Positions 17,423 to 25,349 of a stretch of DNA of 44,893 nt are shown here, one piece after another. This DNA comes from Formivibrio sp. Its GTDB lineage: Bacteria; Pseudomonadota; Gammaproteobacteria; Burkholderiales; Chitinibacteraceae. The stretch spans positions 1-44,893 of the forward strand of contig JARLJJ010000061.1 of NCBI GenBank assembly GCA_031291275.1. The letters run 5' to 3'. A model generated the notes under the pieces. It ran no database searches. It saw only the letters and a program-made list of their open reading frames with translations, and was not told where the DNA came from. Position numbers and translations under genes: made by a program. Positions within the stretch are counted from its first letter, which is position 1; every line of letters starts with the position of its first letter.

Positions 17423-17730
17423 GCGAAATCAAGCAACTTGATGTCAGCATCATGGGCCGGGAATTTCGAGTGGGATGTCCCATCGAAGAAGAGCCAACTT
17501 TGTTACAAGCAGTTGATTTACTGAACGAAAAAATGCAGGAAATCCGCGCAACCGGCAAAGTGGTTGGCTTGGAAAAGATCGCAATCATGGCGGCGCTGAA
17601 CATTTCACATGAATTTTTACAAGTAAGAGTTGGCGGCGGCGACTTTGACATTGGTGAGATCCAGCGTAGAATCAGATCCATGGATGCAACGATCGACGCG
17701 GCGCTCCAAGAACAAAACGATCTGTTCTAG
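17419..17730 (+). CDS. zapA: Cell division protein ZapA
   Basis: ZapA binds FtsZ and bundles protofilaments at the division ring. The 103-residue product has the N-terminal beta domain (QLDVSIMGREFRVGCPIEEEPTLLQAVDLLNEKM) with the conserved G-R-x-(Y/F). A helix carrying KIAIMAALNISHEFL and a coiled-coil tail follow. The start is GTG 17419, with GGAGG upstream, which overlaps the stop of the small coiled-coil gene. The frame is open further upstream, but those residues overlap that gene and are not ZapA-like. 6S RNA begins about 20 bases after the stop, the conserved zapA-ssrS-fau order. Confidence 0.94.
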   Translation: MSEIKQLDVSIMGREFRVGCPIEEEPTLLQAVDLLNEKMQEIRATGKVVGLEKIAIMAALNISHEFLQVRVGGGDFDIGEIQRRIRSMDATIDAALQEQNDLF

Positions 17731-17749
17731 CACGCGGCGAGCAAACCAG

Positions 17750-17923
17750 TTTCCTGCGGTGCATGTTACGGCTCAGATTCTTTGAACCGATAAGCATTAT
17801 CCGGTCGCTACCATATATGGCCTGTTGTGAGCATTCCTCTGTCGAATGCACCTGATGGCCTCGGAAAGCGGCACTTTGAACCCTAGGGTTCAAGATGCGA
17901 GTCGGACGGCATCCGCGGGAACC
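17750..17923 (+). ncRNA. ssrS: 6S RNA
   Basis: 6S RNA mimics an open promoter and sequesters sigma-70 RNA polymerase in stationary phase. The terminal stem is visible: TTCCTGCGGTGC at the 5' end pairs with GCATCCGCGGGAA at the 3' end. The most conserved 3' block TTTGAACCCTAGGGTTCAAGATGCGAGTCGGACGGCATC (given here as TTTGAACCCTAGGGTTCAAG followed by ATGCGAGTCGGACGGCATC) parallels the E. coli CTTGAACCAAGGGTTCAAGG region. The position between zapA and fau is the classic locus, and a strong terminator follows. Ends are estimated from the closing stem to within a few bases. Confidence 0.9.
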
Positions 17924-17930
17924 CAAATTG

Positions 17931-17962
17931 GCAGGACGGATTTCATCCGTCCTGCTGTTTTT
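17931..17962 (+). terminator. Terminator after 6S RNA
   Basis: GCAGGACGGAT and ATCCGTCCTGC form an 11-bp perfect stem around a 3-base loop (ttc), followed by TGTTTTTC. It lies immediately downstream of the closing stem of 6S RNA. Confidence 0.9.
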
Positions 17963-17997
17963 CAAGTGACGACGCTTTCTCTATTCACCTGGTTACG

Positions 17998-18630
17998 TTG
18001 GAACAGGCAATAAATTGCCGCTACCTGACCTTGAATTCCTTATCTCCTCATCCCGAAAAGAGCAGTTTGCGCCGCTGGTTACGCCAGCAGCGCGCTGCAT
18101 TGTCTCCTAGGGTACGACAACATGCTGAATTGCAGGCCGCGCGACAGGCCAAGGCCAATGGCTGGTTGCGTCACGGGAAGCGTATCGCAGCGTATATACC
18201 CGTTGGCAGTGAATTTTCGCCCTGGCCATTAATCTTGTTGGCGTTGCATCGGGGCGCGGAAGTGTATTTGCCACAAATCCCGGCACGCGGGCGACAACTG
18301 CGGTTTGTGCGGTTTGACCAGCACTCGCTCTGGACCGTGGGGCAGTATGGCATCCCGGAATTACTCAACGGACAAAGCTATTTGCCGCGCCGATTGGATA
18401 GCGTGTTTCTGCCGCTGGTGGGCTTTGATGCTTCGGGTGGTCGGCTTGGTCAAGGGGGAGGCTACTATGATGCGACGTTTGCCTTTCGCAGGAATCGTCG
18501 GCACTGGAAAAAACCGCGCCTGATTGGTTTGGGATTTACCTGCCAACAGGTCGAGGCCCTGCCCAAAGATCCCTGGGATTTATGCCTGGATGCCGTGCTC
18601 ACTGGCGGTTCGCTCGATAATGAGCGTTGA
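17998..18630 (+). CDS. fau: 5-formyltetrahydrofolate cyclo-ligase
   Basis: This enzyme uses ATP to convert 5-formyl-THF to 5,10-methenyl-THF. The product (about 200-210 residues) shows SLRRWLRQQRAALS at the N-terminus, the IAAYIPVGSEFSPWPLI strand, VFLPLVGFDASGGRLGQGGGYYD (the ATP/folate-binding glycine loop), and DPWDLCLDAVLT near the end. No ATG exists before the conserved region. The start is therefore non-ATG: TTG 17998 as given, or a TTG near 18030. It follows 6S RNA, the usual ssrS-fau linkage, and is convergent with the permease gene 27 bp away. Confidence 0.9.
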   Translation: MEQAINCRYLTLNSLSPHPEKSSLRRWLRQQRAALSPRVRQHAELQAARQAKANGWLRHGKRIAAYIPVGSEFSPWPLILLALHRGAEVYLPQIPARGRQLRFVRFDQHSLWTVGQYGIPELLNGQSYLPRRLDSVFLPLVGFDASGGRLGQGGGYYDATFAFRRNRRHWKKPRLIGLGFTCQQVEALPKDPWDLCLDAVLTGGSLDNER

Positions 18631-18657
18631 AAGGGCACGGTCCTGACTCTACCTATT

Positions 18658-19662
18658 TCAAATTAGCCGTGCAGCCTTCAATTCATCTTTCAAATAGGCA
18701 TAAAAAACGGGTGCGGCAACCACGCCCTGCAAGCCGAAAATAGCTTCCAAAACCAGCATCGCCAGCAATAATTCCCATGCACGGGCGGCAATCCTGCCGC
18801 CAATGATGCGTGCATTCAAAAAATATTCCAGCTTATGAATGATCACTAGATACAACAAGGACGAGGCAGCTACACCCGGTGCCACACTGAGGCTAACCAG
18901 CACAATGGCGGTATTTGAGATCAGATTGCCGACCACTGGCAGCAAGCCTGCGAAGAAGGTAAATGCGATCAGCGATTTGACCAGTGGCAGAGAATAGCCA
19001 AATGCAGGGAGCAAAAGGCTCAGATAGCAAACGGTAAAGAAAGTATTCAGGGCAGAAATGCGTATCTGTGCGAACACGATGTTGCGGAATGCGGCAGAAA
19101 AGCAGCGGCAACGTGCCTGTAATGCCGCGGCCAAGGGCGCTTGTGGTTGTGGATGAAGGCGCAAGGAAATCATGGCCCCGATCACCATGGCGATCAAGAT
19201 TTGAGCAAGGACATGCCCGGCCTGGGTGCCAATACCTTGCAGCTCGACAATGTGTCCAGAAGCCCATTCGTTGATGGCGATACGCCAGCCTTCCATATTG
19301 TCAGGCAGACGGGAAACGATCCAAGGAGGCAAGTCCTGGCGTAACGACACATTGATCGTTTCCAGTTGTTTGAGCATGGCGGGAACAGAATGAACTTCGC
19401 GTGCCGAGACCGAATAGATGCCACCGGCAAAAATACTGAGTATGGCAACAATGGTTGCCGCAATGAGTACCAGTGCGACCAACCGGGCTTTGTCGCCAGC
19501 AAGGCGGTTAAGATGTGAAATGGTGGAGGCCAGCCGGACCAGTTCAAATACCAGCAAGCCCATCAATATCGGTGCAACCAGAGAAAATTTCAGTGCGCAG
19601 TATAAAGCGAGCCCGGCCAGTATATAGCTGGCCAATTTGGGAAATTCAGAACGCTGGGGCAT
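18658..19662 (-). CDS. AI-2E family transporter (PerM-like permease)
   Basis: This 334-residue integral membrane protein has seven or eight hydrophobic segments. They are arranged as two N-terminal helices (YILAGLALYCAL, APILMGLLVFELV), one at about 62-82 (LVALVLIAATIVAILSIF), a soluble amphipathic stretch, and a C-terminal cluster (LIAFTFFAGLLPVVGNLISN, LLLAMLVLEAIFGLQGVVAAP). The FAGLLPVVGNLISN motif and the C-terminal GLQGVVAAPVFYAYLKDEL are typical of the AI-2E/PerM family (PF01594). Substrates are uncertain; some members are Na+/H+ antiporters or autoinducer exporters. ATG 19662 is supported by family length. It is downstream of aroG on the same strand but separated from it by a terminator. 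Confidence 0.85.
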   Translation of the reverse strand: MPQRSEFPKLASYILAGLALYCALKFSLVAPILMGLLVFELVRLASTISHLNRLAGDKARLVALVLIAATIVAILSIFAGGIYSVSAREVHSVPAMLKQLETINVSLRQDLPPWIVSRLPDNMEGWRIAINEWASGHIVELQGIGTQAGHVLAQILIAMVIGAMISLRLHPQPQAPLAAALQARCRCFSAAFRNIVFAQIRISALNTFFTVCYLSLLLPAFGYSLPLVKSLIAFTFFAGLLPVVGNLISNTAIVLVSLSVAPGVAASSLLYLVIIHKLEYFLNARIIGGRIAARAWELLLAMLVLEAIFGLQGVVAAPVFYAYLKDELKAARLI

Positions 19663-19733
19663 GGCAGGACTTTATGGTTTGAGCATCGAAGGACGGGGTG
19701 ATTTTCACCGTTATTGCATGAATAAACAACTTA

Positions 19734-19770
19734 CATAAAATACCCCGCCTGCAGGTATTCTGGCGGGGTA
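19734..19770 (-). terminator. Terminator of aroG
   Basis: On the minus strand TACCCCGCC and GGCGGGGTA form a 9-bp perfect stem with a 12-base loop, followed by TTTTATG. It begins about 33 bases after the aroG stop. Confidence 0.88.
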
Positions 19771-19803
19771 CATATAAGACGATATGCCTTGACCGGAAAA
19801 GGG

Positions 19804-20856
19804 CTAAATTTTGGCTAGTGCCCGACGCTGCGCCACGGCGTTGGCCAGATCGCTCAACAGTGTTTCGCTGTCTTCCCAGCCGATACAGGCATCCGTGATG
19901 GACTGGCCATAGGTCAACGGTTGATCCTGGCGACCACCTACCAGATGGCTTTCTACCATTACGCCGACAATGGCGGCATTGCCATTTCCGACCTGATAGC
20001 AGACGTCTTTATTCACTTCCAGCTGGCGTCGGTAATCCTTGCGGCTATTGGCATGGGAAAAGTCAATCATCACCTTTTCCGGCAAACCTGCGGCGGCCAG
20101 GTCGGCAATCGCGCTGCGCACATGGGTGGCATCGTAGTTCGGTTCCTTGCCCCCGCGCAGAATCACATGACAATCCGGGTTGCCAGCGGTGGAGACAATG
20201 GCTGAATGACCGAACTTGGTCACGGACAGGAAATGGTGTGGTGCAGATGCCGCGCGAATGGCGTCAATCGCAATTTTCAAATTGCCATCGGTGCCGTTCT
20301 TGAATCCAACCGGGCAGGAAAGACCGGAAGCCAGTTCTCTGTGAACTTGGGATTCTGTGGTGCGTGCGCCAATCGCGCCCCAGCTGATCAGATCCGCCAT
20401 GTACTGCGGAGTGATCATGTCGAGAAACTCGCCGGCAGCGGGCATGCCCATATCGGTGAGTTCTACCAGCAGCTTGCGGGCAATGCGTAGGCCGTCGTTG
20501 ATATTGAAACTGCCATCGAGAAATGGATCGTTGATCAGACCCTTCCAGCCCACGGTGGTACGTGGTTTTTCAAAATACACCCGCATCACGATTTCCAGAT
20601 CAACCTTGAATCTGTCGCGCAATGTTTTGAGCCGGCGCGCGTAATCAAGGGCCGCAGCAGTATCGTGAATGGAGCAGGGACCGATGACCACCAGTAGACG
20701 ATCGTCCTGTCCGTTCAGCATGTTATGAATGGCTTGGCGCGATTCAAACACGGTAGCAGCAGCAGACTCGGTGATTGGATATTTTTCCAGCAGGGCAACC
20801 GGGGGCAGCAGCTCTTTGATTTCCTGGATGCGAAGGTCGTCAGTTTGGTATGGCAT
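19804..20856 (-). CDS. aroG: 3-deoxy-7-phosphoheptulonate (DAHP) synthase, class I
   Basis: This enzyme condenses PEP and erythrose-4-phosphate in the first step of aromatic amino-acid synthesis. The 350-residue product closely follows the E. coli AroG pattern: TDDLRIQEIKELLPPVALLEKYP at the N-terminus, LLVVIGPCSIHD (metal-binding Cys), YFEKPRTTVGWKGLINDP, GARTTESQVHRELASGLS, GFKNGTDG, and DFSHANSRKD near the metal site. The N-terminal extension is that of the feedback-inhibited class; the exact effector (Phe or Tyr) is not certain from reading alone, although resemblance is greatest to Phe-sensitive AroG. ATG 20856 starts it. A strong minus-strand terminator follows. Confidence 0.94.
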   Translation of the reverse strand: MPYQTDDLRIQEIKELLPPVALLEKYPITESAAATVFESRQAIHNMLNGQDDRLLVVIGPCSIHDTAAALDYARRLKTLRDRFKVDLEIVMRVYFEKPRTTVGWKGLINDPFLDGSFNINDGLRIARKLLVELTDMGMPAAGEFLDMITPQYMADLISWGAIGARTTESQVHRELASGLSCPVGFKNGTDGNLKIAIDAIRAASAPHHFLSVTKFGHSAIVSTAGNPDCHVILRGGKEPNYDATHVRSAIADLAAAGLPEKVMIDFSHANSRKDYRRQLEVNKDVCYQVGNGNAAIVGVMVESHLVGGRQDQPLTYGQSITDACIGWEDSETLLSDLANAVAQRRALAKI

Positions 20857-20979
20857 GGTCTATCCTGCGGCAGCCACGCCATCCGGGCGCAGCACGGTTT
20901 ATCGGAATCGGAAGGGGGTATAGGGTATCCGCTATTGACAGGAGGTGCAAATATTGGGCGGGTAAATTGTTGCGCGTAC

Positions 20980-21012
20980 AAAAAAACTACGGCGCGTGCA
21001 AAAACACGCGCC
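20980..21012 (-). terminator. Terminator of dksA
   Basis: On the minus strand GGCGCGTG and CACGCGCC form an 8-bp perfect GC-rich stem with a 6-base loop. GTAG and seven T residues follow. It starts about 30 bases after the dksA stop. Confidence 0.9.
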
Positions 21013-21040
21013 GCCTTGGGTGATGGCAGTGCTGGATCAA

Positions 21041-21457
21041 TTAGTCTGCGAACTGTTTTTTCAGTCGCTCGCGACGTTCCTGCGCTTCCACTGTCAGACT
21101 CGCCGTCGGACGAGCCATCAAGCGGGCCAGACCAATAGGTTCTCCGGTATCAGAGCAATACCCGTAGCTGCCGTCATCAATCTTGCGAATGGTCGAATCA
21201 ATCTTCAGCAGCAATTTGCGTTCACGATCGCGAGTACGCAGTTCCAGCGCATATTCTTCTTCCAGGGTTGCACGGTCAGCGGGATCAGGTGTCGCTTCCT
21301 GTTCCTGCAAATGCTGGCTGGTTGAATTGGCGTTTGCCAGAAGCTCTGCTTTCATTTGAAGCAGTTTTTCCCGGAAAAACGCGAGGTGGTCCGGATTCAT
21401 ATAATCCTCTTCCGGGCCTTTCCAGTTCAGGATGTCTTGTTCCGAGAGTTTGGCCAT
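21041..21457 (-). CDS. dksA: RNA polymerase-binding transcription factor DksA (one-cysteine form)
   Basis: DksA enters the secondary channel of RNA polymerase and, with ppGpp, controls rRNA and amino-acid promoters. The 138-residue product has the coiled-coil tip DPADRA (Asp58, Asp61, Ala63) and LELRTRDRERKLLLKID, all as in functional DksA. In the zinc-finger region only Cys101 (YGYCSDTGEPIGL) remains; the other three ligand positions are Thr104, Thr122 and Ala125, so zinc binding is unlikely. The motif PIGLARLMARPTASLTVEAQERRE keeps the fold. I chose ATG 21457 (MAKLSEQD); a GTG at 21472 is possible but gives an unusual N-terminus. It has its own terminator. Confidence 0.93.
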   Translation of the reverse strand: MAKLSEQDILNWKGPEEDYMNPDHLAFFREKLLQMKAELLANANSTSQHLQEQEATPDPADRATLEEEYALELRTRDRERKLLLKIDSTIRKIDDGSYGYCSDTGEPIGLARLMARPTASLTVEAQERRERLKKQFAD

Positions 21458-21601
21458 GATGTTGTCTCGCACGTGGAATCGGTCATTGCCGATCTTTTAT
21501 TGGGATTAAACTAAAAAAACAATGGCAGCCGACTGGGCAGGCAGCTTAATCAACTTGTCTGTGTAATGCAACCCGGCTGCGCAGCTCTGCGGCTGGGCGG
21601 T

Positions 21602-21916
21602 CTATTGCGCCAATATCCAACGAACTATTATTCTCAGATCGTTGTCACTAATCTGTTGTGGCGGCATTGGGATCTGGCTGCCCCACTTGCCCTTTATGCC
21701 GCTGTGTATTTCCTTCATTAACAACGCTTCGGCATCTTTCTGTCCCCGGTATCGGGCAGCTACATCTTTATAGCTTGGCCCCACAACTTTTGTGTCGACA
21801 GCGTGGCAGCCAAGGCAATTGTATTGCCTGATCAATTTGGCAGCGTCCTCGGCATGAGCGAAAGATGCGAATGCCAATGCAGCCACTAGGTACACATGCT
21901 TGAATCGTTGGCCCAT
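21602..21916 (-). CDS. Small periplasmic cytochrome c (c551/c552 type)
   Basis: This 104-residue class I cytochrome c has a cleavable signal peptide (HVYLVAALAFASFAHA). Its single haem site is CLGCH (Cys34, Cys37, His38), and the sixth ligand Met84 sits in IPMPPQ. Conserved VVGPSYKDVAARYRG and NDLRIIVRWILAQ complete the fold. Such proteins shuttle electrons in the periplasm, for example to peroxidases or nitrite reductases; no partner is nearby. I chose ATG 21916 because it begins the signal peptide; an open frame extends upstream to 21979 with unlikely residues. It is divergent from the TonB-like gene. Confidence 0.9.
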   Translation of the reverse strand: MGQRFKHVYLVAALAFASFAHAEDAAKLIRQYNCLGCHAVDTKVVGPSYKDVAARYRGQKDAEALLMKEIHSGIKGKWGSQIPMPPQQISDNDLRIIVRWILAQ

Positions 21917-22048
21917 ATTACTGCAATCCAATACCGGGAGTGTTCTTTCGCTGCATCTTACGCAACGGGTTAGGGGCATGCAAACCGGCCTGGGGGTGCC
22001 TGTGCTACACTCGGCCGATTAATCAAATCAGGCTTTTACCATAGCAAG

Positions 22049-22903
22049 ATGGATCGGGAGCAACGTTTTTTTTCTACGGCCGTACTCGTCTCGGCCCTCG
22101 CCCACGCCATTATTATTGGCGGCATACGTTTTACGATGCCTACGCCTAAGCGCATCCCTGCTGTCGAGCCGATGGAAATCGTGCTCGTAAACCAGAAAAC
22201 TCGCTTGGCTCCGGTCAAGCATGAAGTTCTGGCACAGGTGAACCAGGACGGCGGAGGAAACACGGATGCCAAGCAACGTGCCAAATCACCGTTGCCTGCC
22301 GCACAGCACGATCCTGTTTTAGAGCAAAAACTTGAACAGCAAAAACAACTGGAAGAAAAAGCACTCAAGTTGATGACACGGATCAAATCCGATGCGACTT
22401 TGTCCAGTACGGATAAGGTGGATCCATCTCAGGCAGAAAGCAAGGGGTTGGATCCTGAGCAACTCAAACAGCAATTGCGTGAGGCTGGAATTGCCGCTCA
22501 GATAGGCAAAGACTACAACGCGTATCAGGAACGGCCGCGCAAGGCTTTTATTGGGGTGCGAGCTCGTCAGACCAGTGTGGCGCTATGGGCTGACTCGTGG
22601 GCGCAAAAAATTGAACGCGTTGGCACCTACGCTTATCCGGTCGACGCGCATGGCAACAAGTTGCGCGGAAGATTGCGGGTGACGGCGGAAATCAACAGTG
22701 ATGGTGGCATTATCAAATCGCAGGTTGAGCAATCTTCCGGTAATCGCGAACTTGACCAGGCAGCGCTTCGAATTTTGCAGCTGGCTTCCCCGTTTTCCAA
22801 GCTGCCTGATGATATGGTGGACGATACGGGCAAGCCGGCGACCGTGTTGGTGATTACGCGGACTTGGAGCTTTGGTCGCGATAATGCGCTTGGGCTGGAT
22901 TGA
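22049..22903 (+). CDS. TonB-like energy-transducer protein
   Basis: This 284-residue protein has an N-terminal transmembrane anchor (about 8-28, [19 protein letters not shown]) with the small-residue-His pattern seen in TonB/TolA. A charged, Gln/Glu/Lys-rich linker ([19 protein letters not shown]) follows. The C-terminal domain is TonB-like: [63 protein letters not shown]. It may transmit proton-motive force to outer-membrane receptors or act in envelope maintenance. No exbB/exbD lies beside it; the TolQ/TolR encoded about 3 kb downstream are possible partners. Its TGA overlaps the ruvC ATG (TGATG), so the two are translationally coupled. Confidence 0.82.
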   Translation: MDREQRFFSTAVLVSALAHAIIIGGIRFTMPTPKRIPAVEPMEIVLVNQKTRLAPVKHEVLAQVNQDGGGNTDAKQRAKSPLPAAQHDPVLEQKLEQQKQLEEKALKLMTRIKSDATLSSTDKVDPSQAESKGLDPEQLKQQLREAGIAAQIGKDYNAYQERPRKAFIGVRARQTSVALWADSWAQKIERVGTYAYPVDAHGNKLRGRLRVTAEINSDGGIIKSQVEQSSGNRELDQAALRILQLASPFSKLPDDMVDDTGKPATVLVITRTWSFGRDNALGLD

Positions 22904-23424
22904 TGCGTATTCTTGGCATTGACCCAGGCTCACGAGTGACCGGTTTTGGTGTGATCGACATTGCCGGGCAAAACCGGACCTATGTGGCTTCTGGTTGCAT
23001 CAAGATACCTGCTGGCGCATTGCCGGCACGGATCAAGGCAATCCTGGATGGCATCGCTGAAATTGTGGCGACGTATCACCCGGAACAGACCGCCGTCGAG
23101 CAAGTGTTCGTGAATGTGAATCCGGCATCGACCCTGTTGCTGGGTCAGGCTCGCGGCGCAGCGATTTCCGCGTTGGTACTGGCTGGTTTGCCGGTGGCAG
23201 AATATACCGCCTTGCAAGTCAAGCAGGCGGTGGTTGGCAGTGGTCACGCCGACAAGGAACAAGTTGGTTTCATGGTGCAGCGCATGCTGCGCCTCAGTGG
23301 TGTGCCGCAGGCTGATGCCGCCGATGCGTTGGCGGTCGCGCTGACGCATGCACAGCATGGTAGTGGTGCGATGAAACAACTGGCCGGTTTGGGTTTGAAC
23401 ATCAAGCGTGGCCGTTTGGCTTGA
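22903..23424 (+). CDS. ruvC: Crossover junction endodeoxyribonuclease RuvC
   Basis: RuvC cuts Holliday junctions symmetrically. The 173-residue product has the four catalytic acids: Asp7 (ILGIDPGS), Glu66 (TAVEQVF), Asp138 and Asp141 ([16 protein letters not shown]). [14 protein letters not shown] and [16 protein letters not shown] are the conserved DNA-facing segments. ATG 22903 overlaps the upstream TGA stop; the codon before it (TTG 22900) is not needed. ruvA follows after an unusually long structured spacer of about 160 bases, then ruvB. The call is secure. Confidence 0.96.
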   Translation: MRILGIDPGSRVTGFGVIDIAGQNRTYVASGCIKIPAGALPARIKAILDGIAEIVATYHPEQTAVEQVFVNVNPASTLLLGQARGAAISALVLAGLPVAEYTALQVKQAVVGSGHADKEQVGFMVQRMLRLSGVPQADAADALAVALTHAQHGSGAMKQLAGLGLNIKRGRLA

Positions 23425-23583
23425 TCTGGCGGCTGCGCCTGCGCATTTTGAGGTCACGCGGTGCTCGGAGTCCTCGCGCACTCAAATGAACACTCCGGCC
23501 CCTCTGCGCCGGGTTCGCGCAAACTGCTTTGGCTCGCTCGCCAGCTTTGCGAGCCGAGAAGCACTGAAATATTGGATGAAAAA
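23425..23583 (+). repeat. Structured spacer between ruvC and ruvA, possible dispersed repeat
   Basis: This 159-base gap is GC-rich and full of short inverted repeats. The clearest is GGCTCGC (23531-23537) with GCGAGCC (23549-23555), a 7-bp stem; GGCGGCTGCGCC-type and CCGG..CCGG motifs lie elsewhere. ruv genes are normally close together. The texture resembles an intergenic repeat element, but no second copy is seen within this window. Confidence 0.4.
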
Positions 23584-24183
23584 ATGATCGGTCGTCTCAG
23601 CGGTACCCTGATCGAAAAGCAGCCTCCGCAGATCGTGATTGATGTTGGCGGTGTTGGCTACGAACTGGATGTGCCTATGGGCACTTTCTATGATCTCCCC
23701 CCACTCGGCGAGCAGGTCACTTTGTTCGTCCACTATGTGGTGCGCGAAGATGCGCATCTGCTCTATGGTTTTGCCACGCGCAACGAACGCGATACCTTCC
23801 GCTCCCTGATCAAAATTTCCGGTATTGGCCCCAAGATTGCGCTGGCCATACTCTCGGGCATGAACGCCGACGAGTTGGCGCTGGCGATTGCTGGTGAAGA
23901 CACGGTTCGCCTGGCCAAGGTGCCCGGCATTGGCAAGAAAACGGCTGAACGACTGGTGCTGGAGCTGCGTGGCAAGCTTGGTAGCCTGTCCGTGGGGAGT
24001 CTGTCGCAGAGCGGGAAGCCAATACCGATGCTGGCGCCTACGCCGCGCCAGGATATCCTGCATGCCTTGTTGGGGCTGGGCTACAACGAGCGTGAAGCGG
24101 CGGCTGCGTTGAAGCTGGTGCCGGAAGATGCCGGTGTCAATGATGGAATCAAGCTGGCGTTAAAATCGCTGGCCAAGGCATAA
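23584..24183 (+). CDS. ruvA: Holliday junction branch migration protein RuvA
   Basis: RuvA tetramers hold the Holliday junction in a square plane for RuvB. The 199-residue product has the N-terminal OB fold ([31 protein letters not shown]) and two helix-hairpin-helix motifs ([35 protein letters not shown]). The C-terminal RuvB-binding domain is [22 protein letters not shown] chose ATG 23584 because MIGRL is the invariant RuvA start; the frame stays open upstream into the structured spacer, but that part is not RuvA. ruvB starts 6 bases after the stop. Confidence 0.96.
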   Translation: MIGRLSGTLIEKQPPQIVIDVGGVGYELDVPMGTFYDLPPLGEQVTLFVHYVVREDAHLLYGFATRNERDTFRSLIKISGIGPKIALAILSGMNADELALAIAGEDTVRLAKVPGIGKKTAERLVLELRGKLGSLSVGSLSQSGKPIPMLAPTPRQDILHALLGLGYNEREAAAALKLVPEDAGVNDGIKLALKSLAKA

Positions 24184-24189
24184 CAGATC

Positions 24190-25242
24190 ATGATCGAAAC
24201 CGACGCCCTTTCCTCTGCACCGCCCGAGCGCCTGATCACCGCGCAGAAATTATCTTCGCATGAAGAAGCACAAGAGCGTGCGTTGCGTCCCAAAGTGTTC
24301 GATGAATATGTCGGCCAGGAAAAAGCACGTGGCCAGTTGTCGATTTTCATCGAGGCGGCCAAAAAGCGCGGCGAAGCCCTTGATCATGTGCTGCTGTTCG
24401 GCCCGCCTGGACTTGGCAAGACCACGCTGGCGCATATTATTTCACGTGAACTGGGCGTCAACCTGCGCCAGACCTCCGGTCCGGTGCTGGAACGTGCCGG
24501 TGATCTGGCCGCGCTGTTGACCAACCTCGAACCGCACGATGTGCTGTTTATCGATGAAATCCACCGCCTTTCACCCGTGGTCGAGGAAATTCTCTACCCG
24601 GCACTGGAAGACTTCCAGCTCGATATCATGATCGGCGAAGGCCCTGCGGCACGATCGGTCAAGCTCGATCTGCCGCCATTTACCTTGGTCGGAGCCACTA
24701 CCCGTGCCGGTATGCTGACCAATCCACTGCGTGATCGTTTCGGTATCGTCGCGCGACTCGAGTTCTACACCCCGGAAGAGTTGACGCGCATCGTGACCCG
24801 CTCTGCCAGTTTGCTGAATGTGGAAATTGTCGGTGATGGTGCATTTGAGATCGCGCGGCGCTCGCGCGGCACCCCTCGTATTGCCAACCGCTTGTTGCGC
24901 CGGGTCCGCGATTATGCCGAAGTGCGTGCCGACGGGGTGGTGACGCGCGAAACCGCCGATGCGGCACTGGTAATGCTGGATGTAGACCATGCCGGGCTGG
25001 ACGTGATGGATCGCAAATTCTTGTCGGCAGTGATTGATAAATTCGGTGGCGGTCCGGTGGGTCTCGATAACGTGGCGGCAGCAATTGGTGAATCGCCAGA
25101 TACAATTGAAGATGTGTTGGAACCTTTTCTTATCCAACAGGGTCTGTTGCAACGCACCCCGCGCGGGCGAGTGGCCACGCTGGCGGCTTATCAGCATTTT
25201 GGATTGGAGCCGCGTGGTGTCGCTGGATTGTTTGAAAGTTAA
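24190..25242 (+). CDS. ruvB: Holliday junction ATP-dependent helicase RuvB
   Basis: RuvB is the hexameric AAA+ motor of branch migration. The 350-residue protein shows [16 protein letters not shown], Walker [12 protein letters not shown], Walker [13 protein letters not shown], the sensor region [21 protein letters not shown], the arginine motif [20 protein letters not shown], and the winged helix [29 protein letters not shown] 24190 is six bases after ruvA. The next gene, tolQ, starts about 107 bases downstream, after an A/T-rich stretch likely to hold its promoter; ybgC, which often heads the tol operon, is absent. Confidence 0.97.
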   Translation: MIETDALSSAPPERLITAQKLSSHEEAQERALRPKVFDEYVGQEKARGQLSIFIEAAKKRGEALDHVLLFGPPGLGKTTLAHIISRELGVNLRQTSGPVLERAGDLAALLTNLEPHDVLFIDEIHRLSPVVEEILYPALEDFQLDIMIGEGPAARSVKLDLPPFTLVGATTRAGMLTNPLRDRFGIVARLEFYTPEELTRIVTRSASLLNVEIVGDGAFEIARRSRGTPRIANRLLRRVRDYAEVRADGVVTRETADAALVMLDVDHAGLDVMDRKFLSAVIDKFGGGPVGLDNVAAAIGESPDTIEDVLEPFLIQQGLLQRTPRGRVATLAAYQHFGLEPRGVAGLFES

Positions 25243-25349
25243 AAATACATTTACACAATTGTTTTTTTTGTTTCAAGCGGTAACACAAACATTGTTGCCG
25301 CGGGGACTACAATAATGGTCGCTGATAGGCCAAGAGGGAGAAATTAGCC

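Noticed and set aside
23461..23583. N-terminal extension of RuvA by about 40 residues
   Set aside because: RuvA invariably begins MIGRL; the extension lies in the structured spacer and is unlike any RuvA domain.
24440..24455. TTCACGTGAA core inside ruvB, possible fourth parS
   Set aside because: Only about 12 of 16 bases match and the outer arm is lost; coding constraint explains it.
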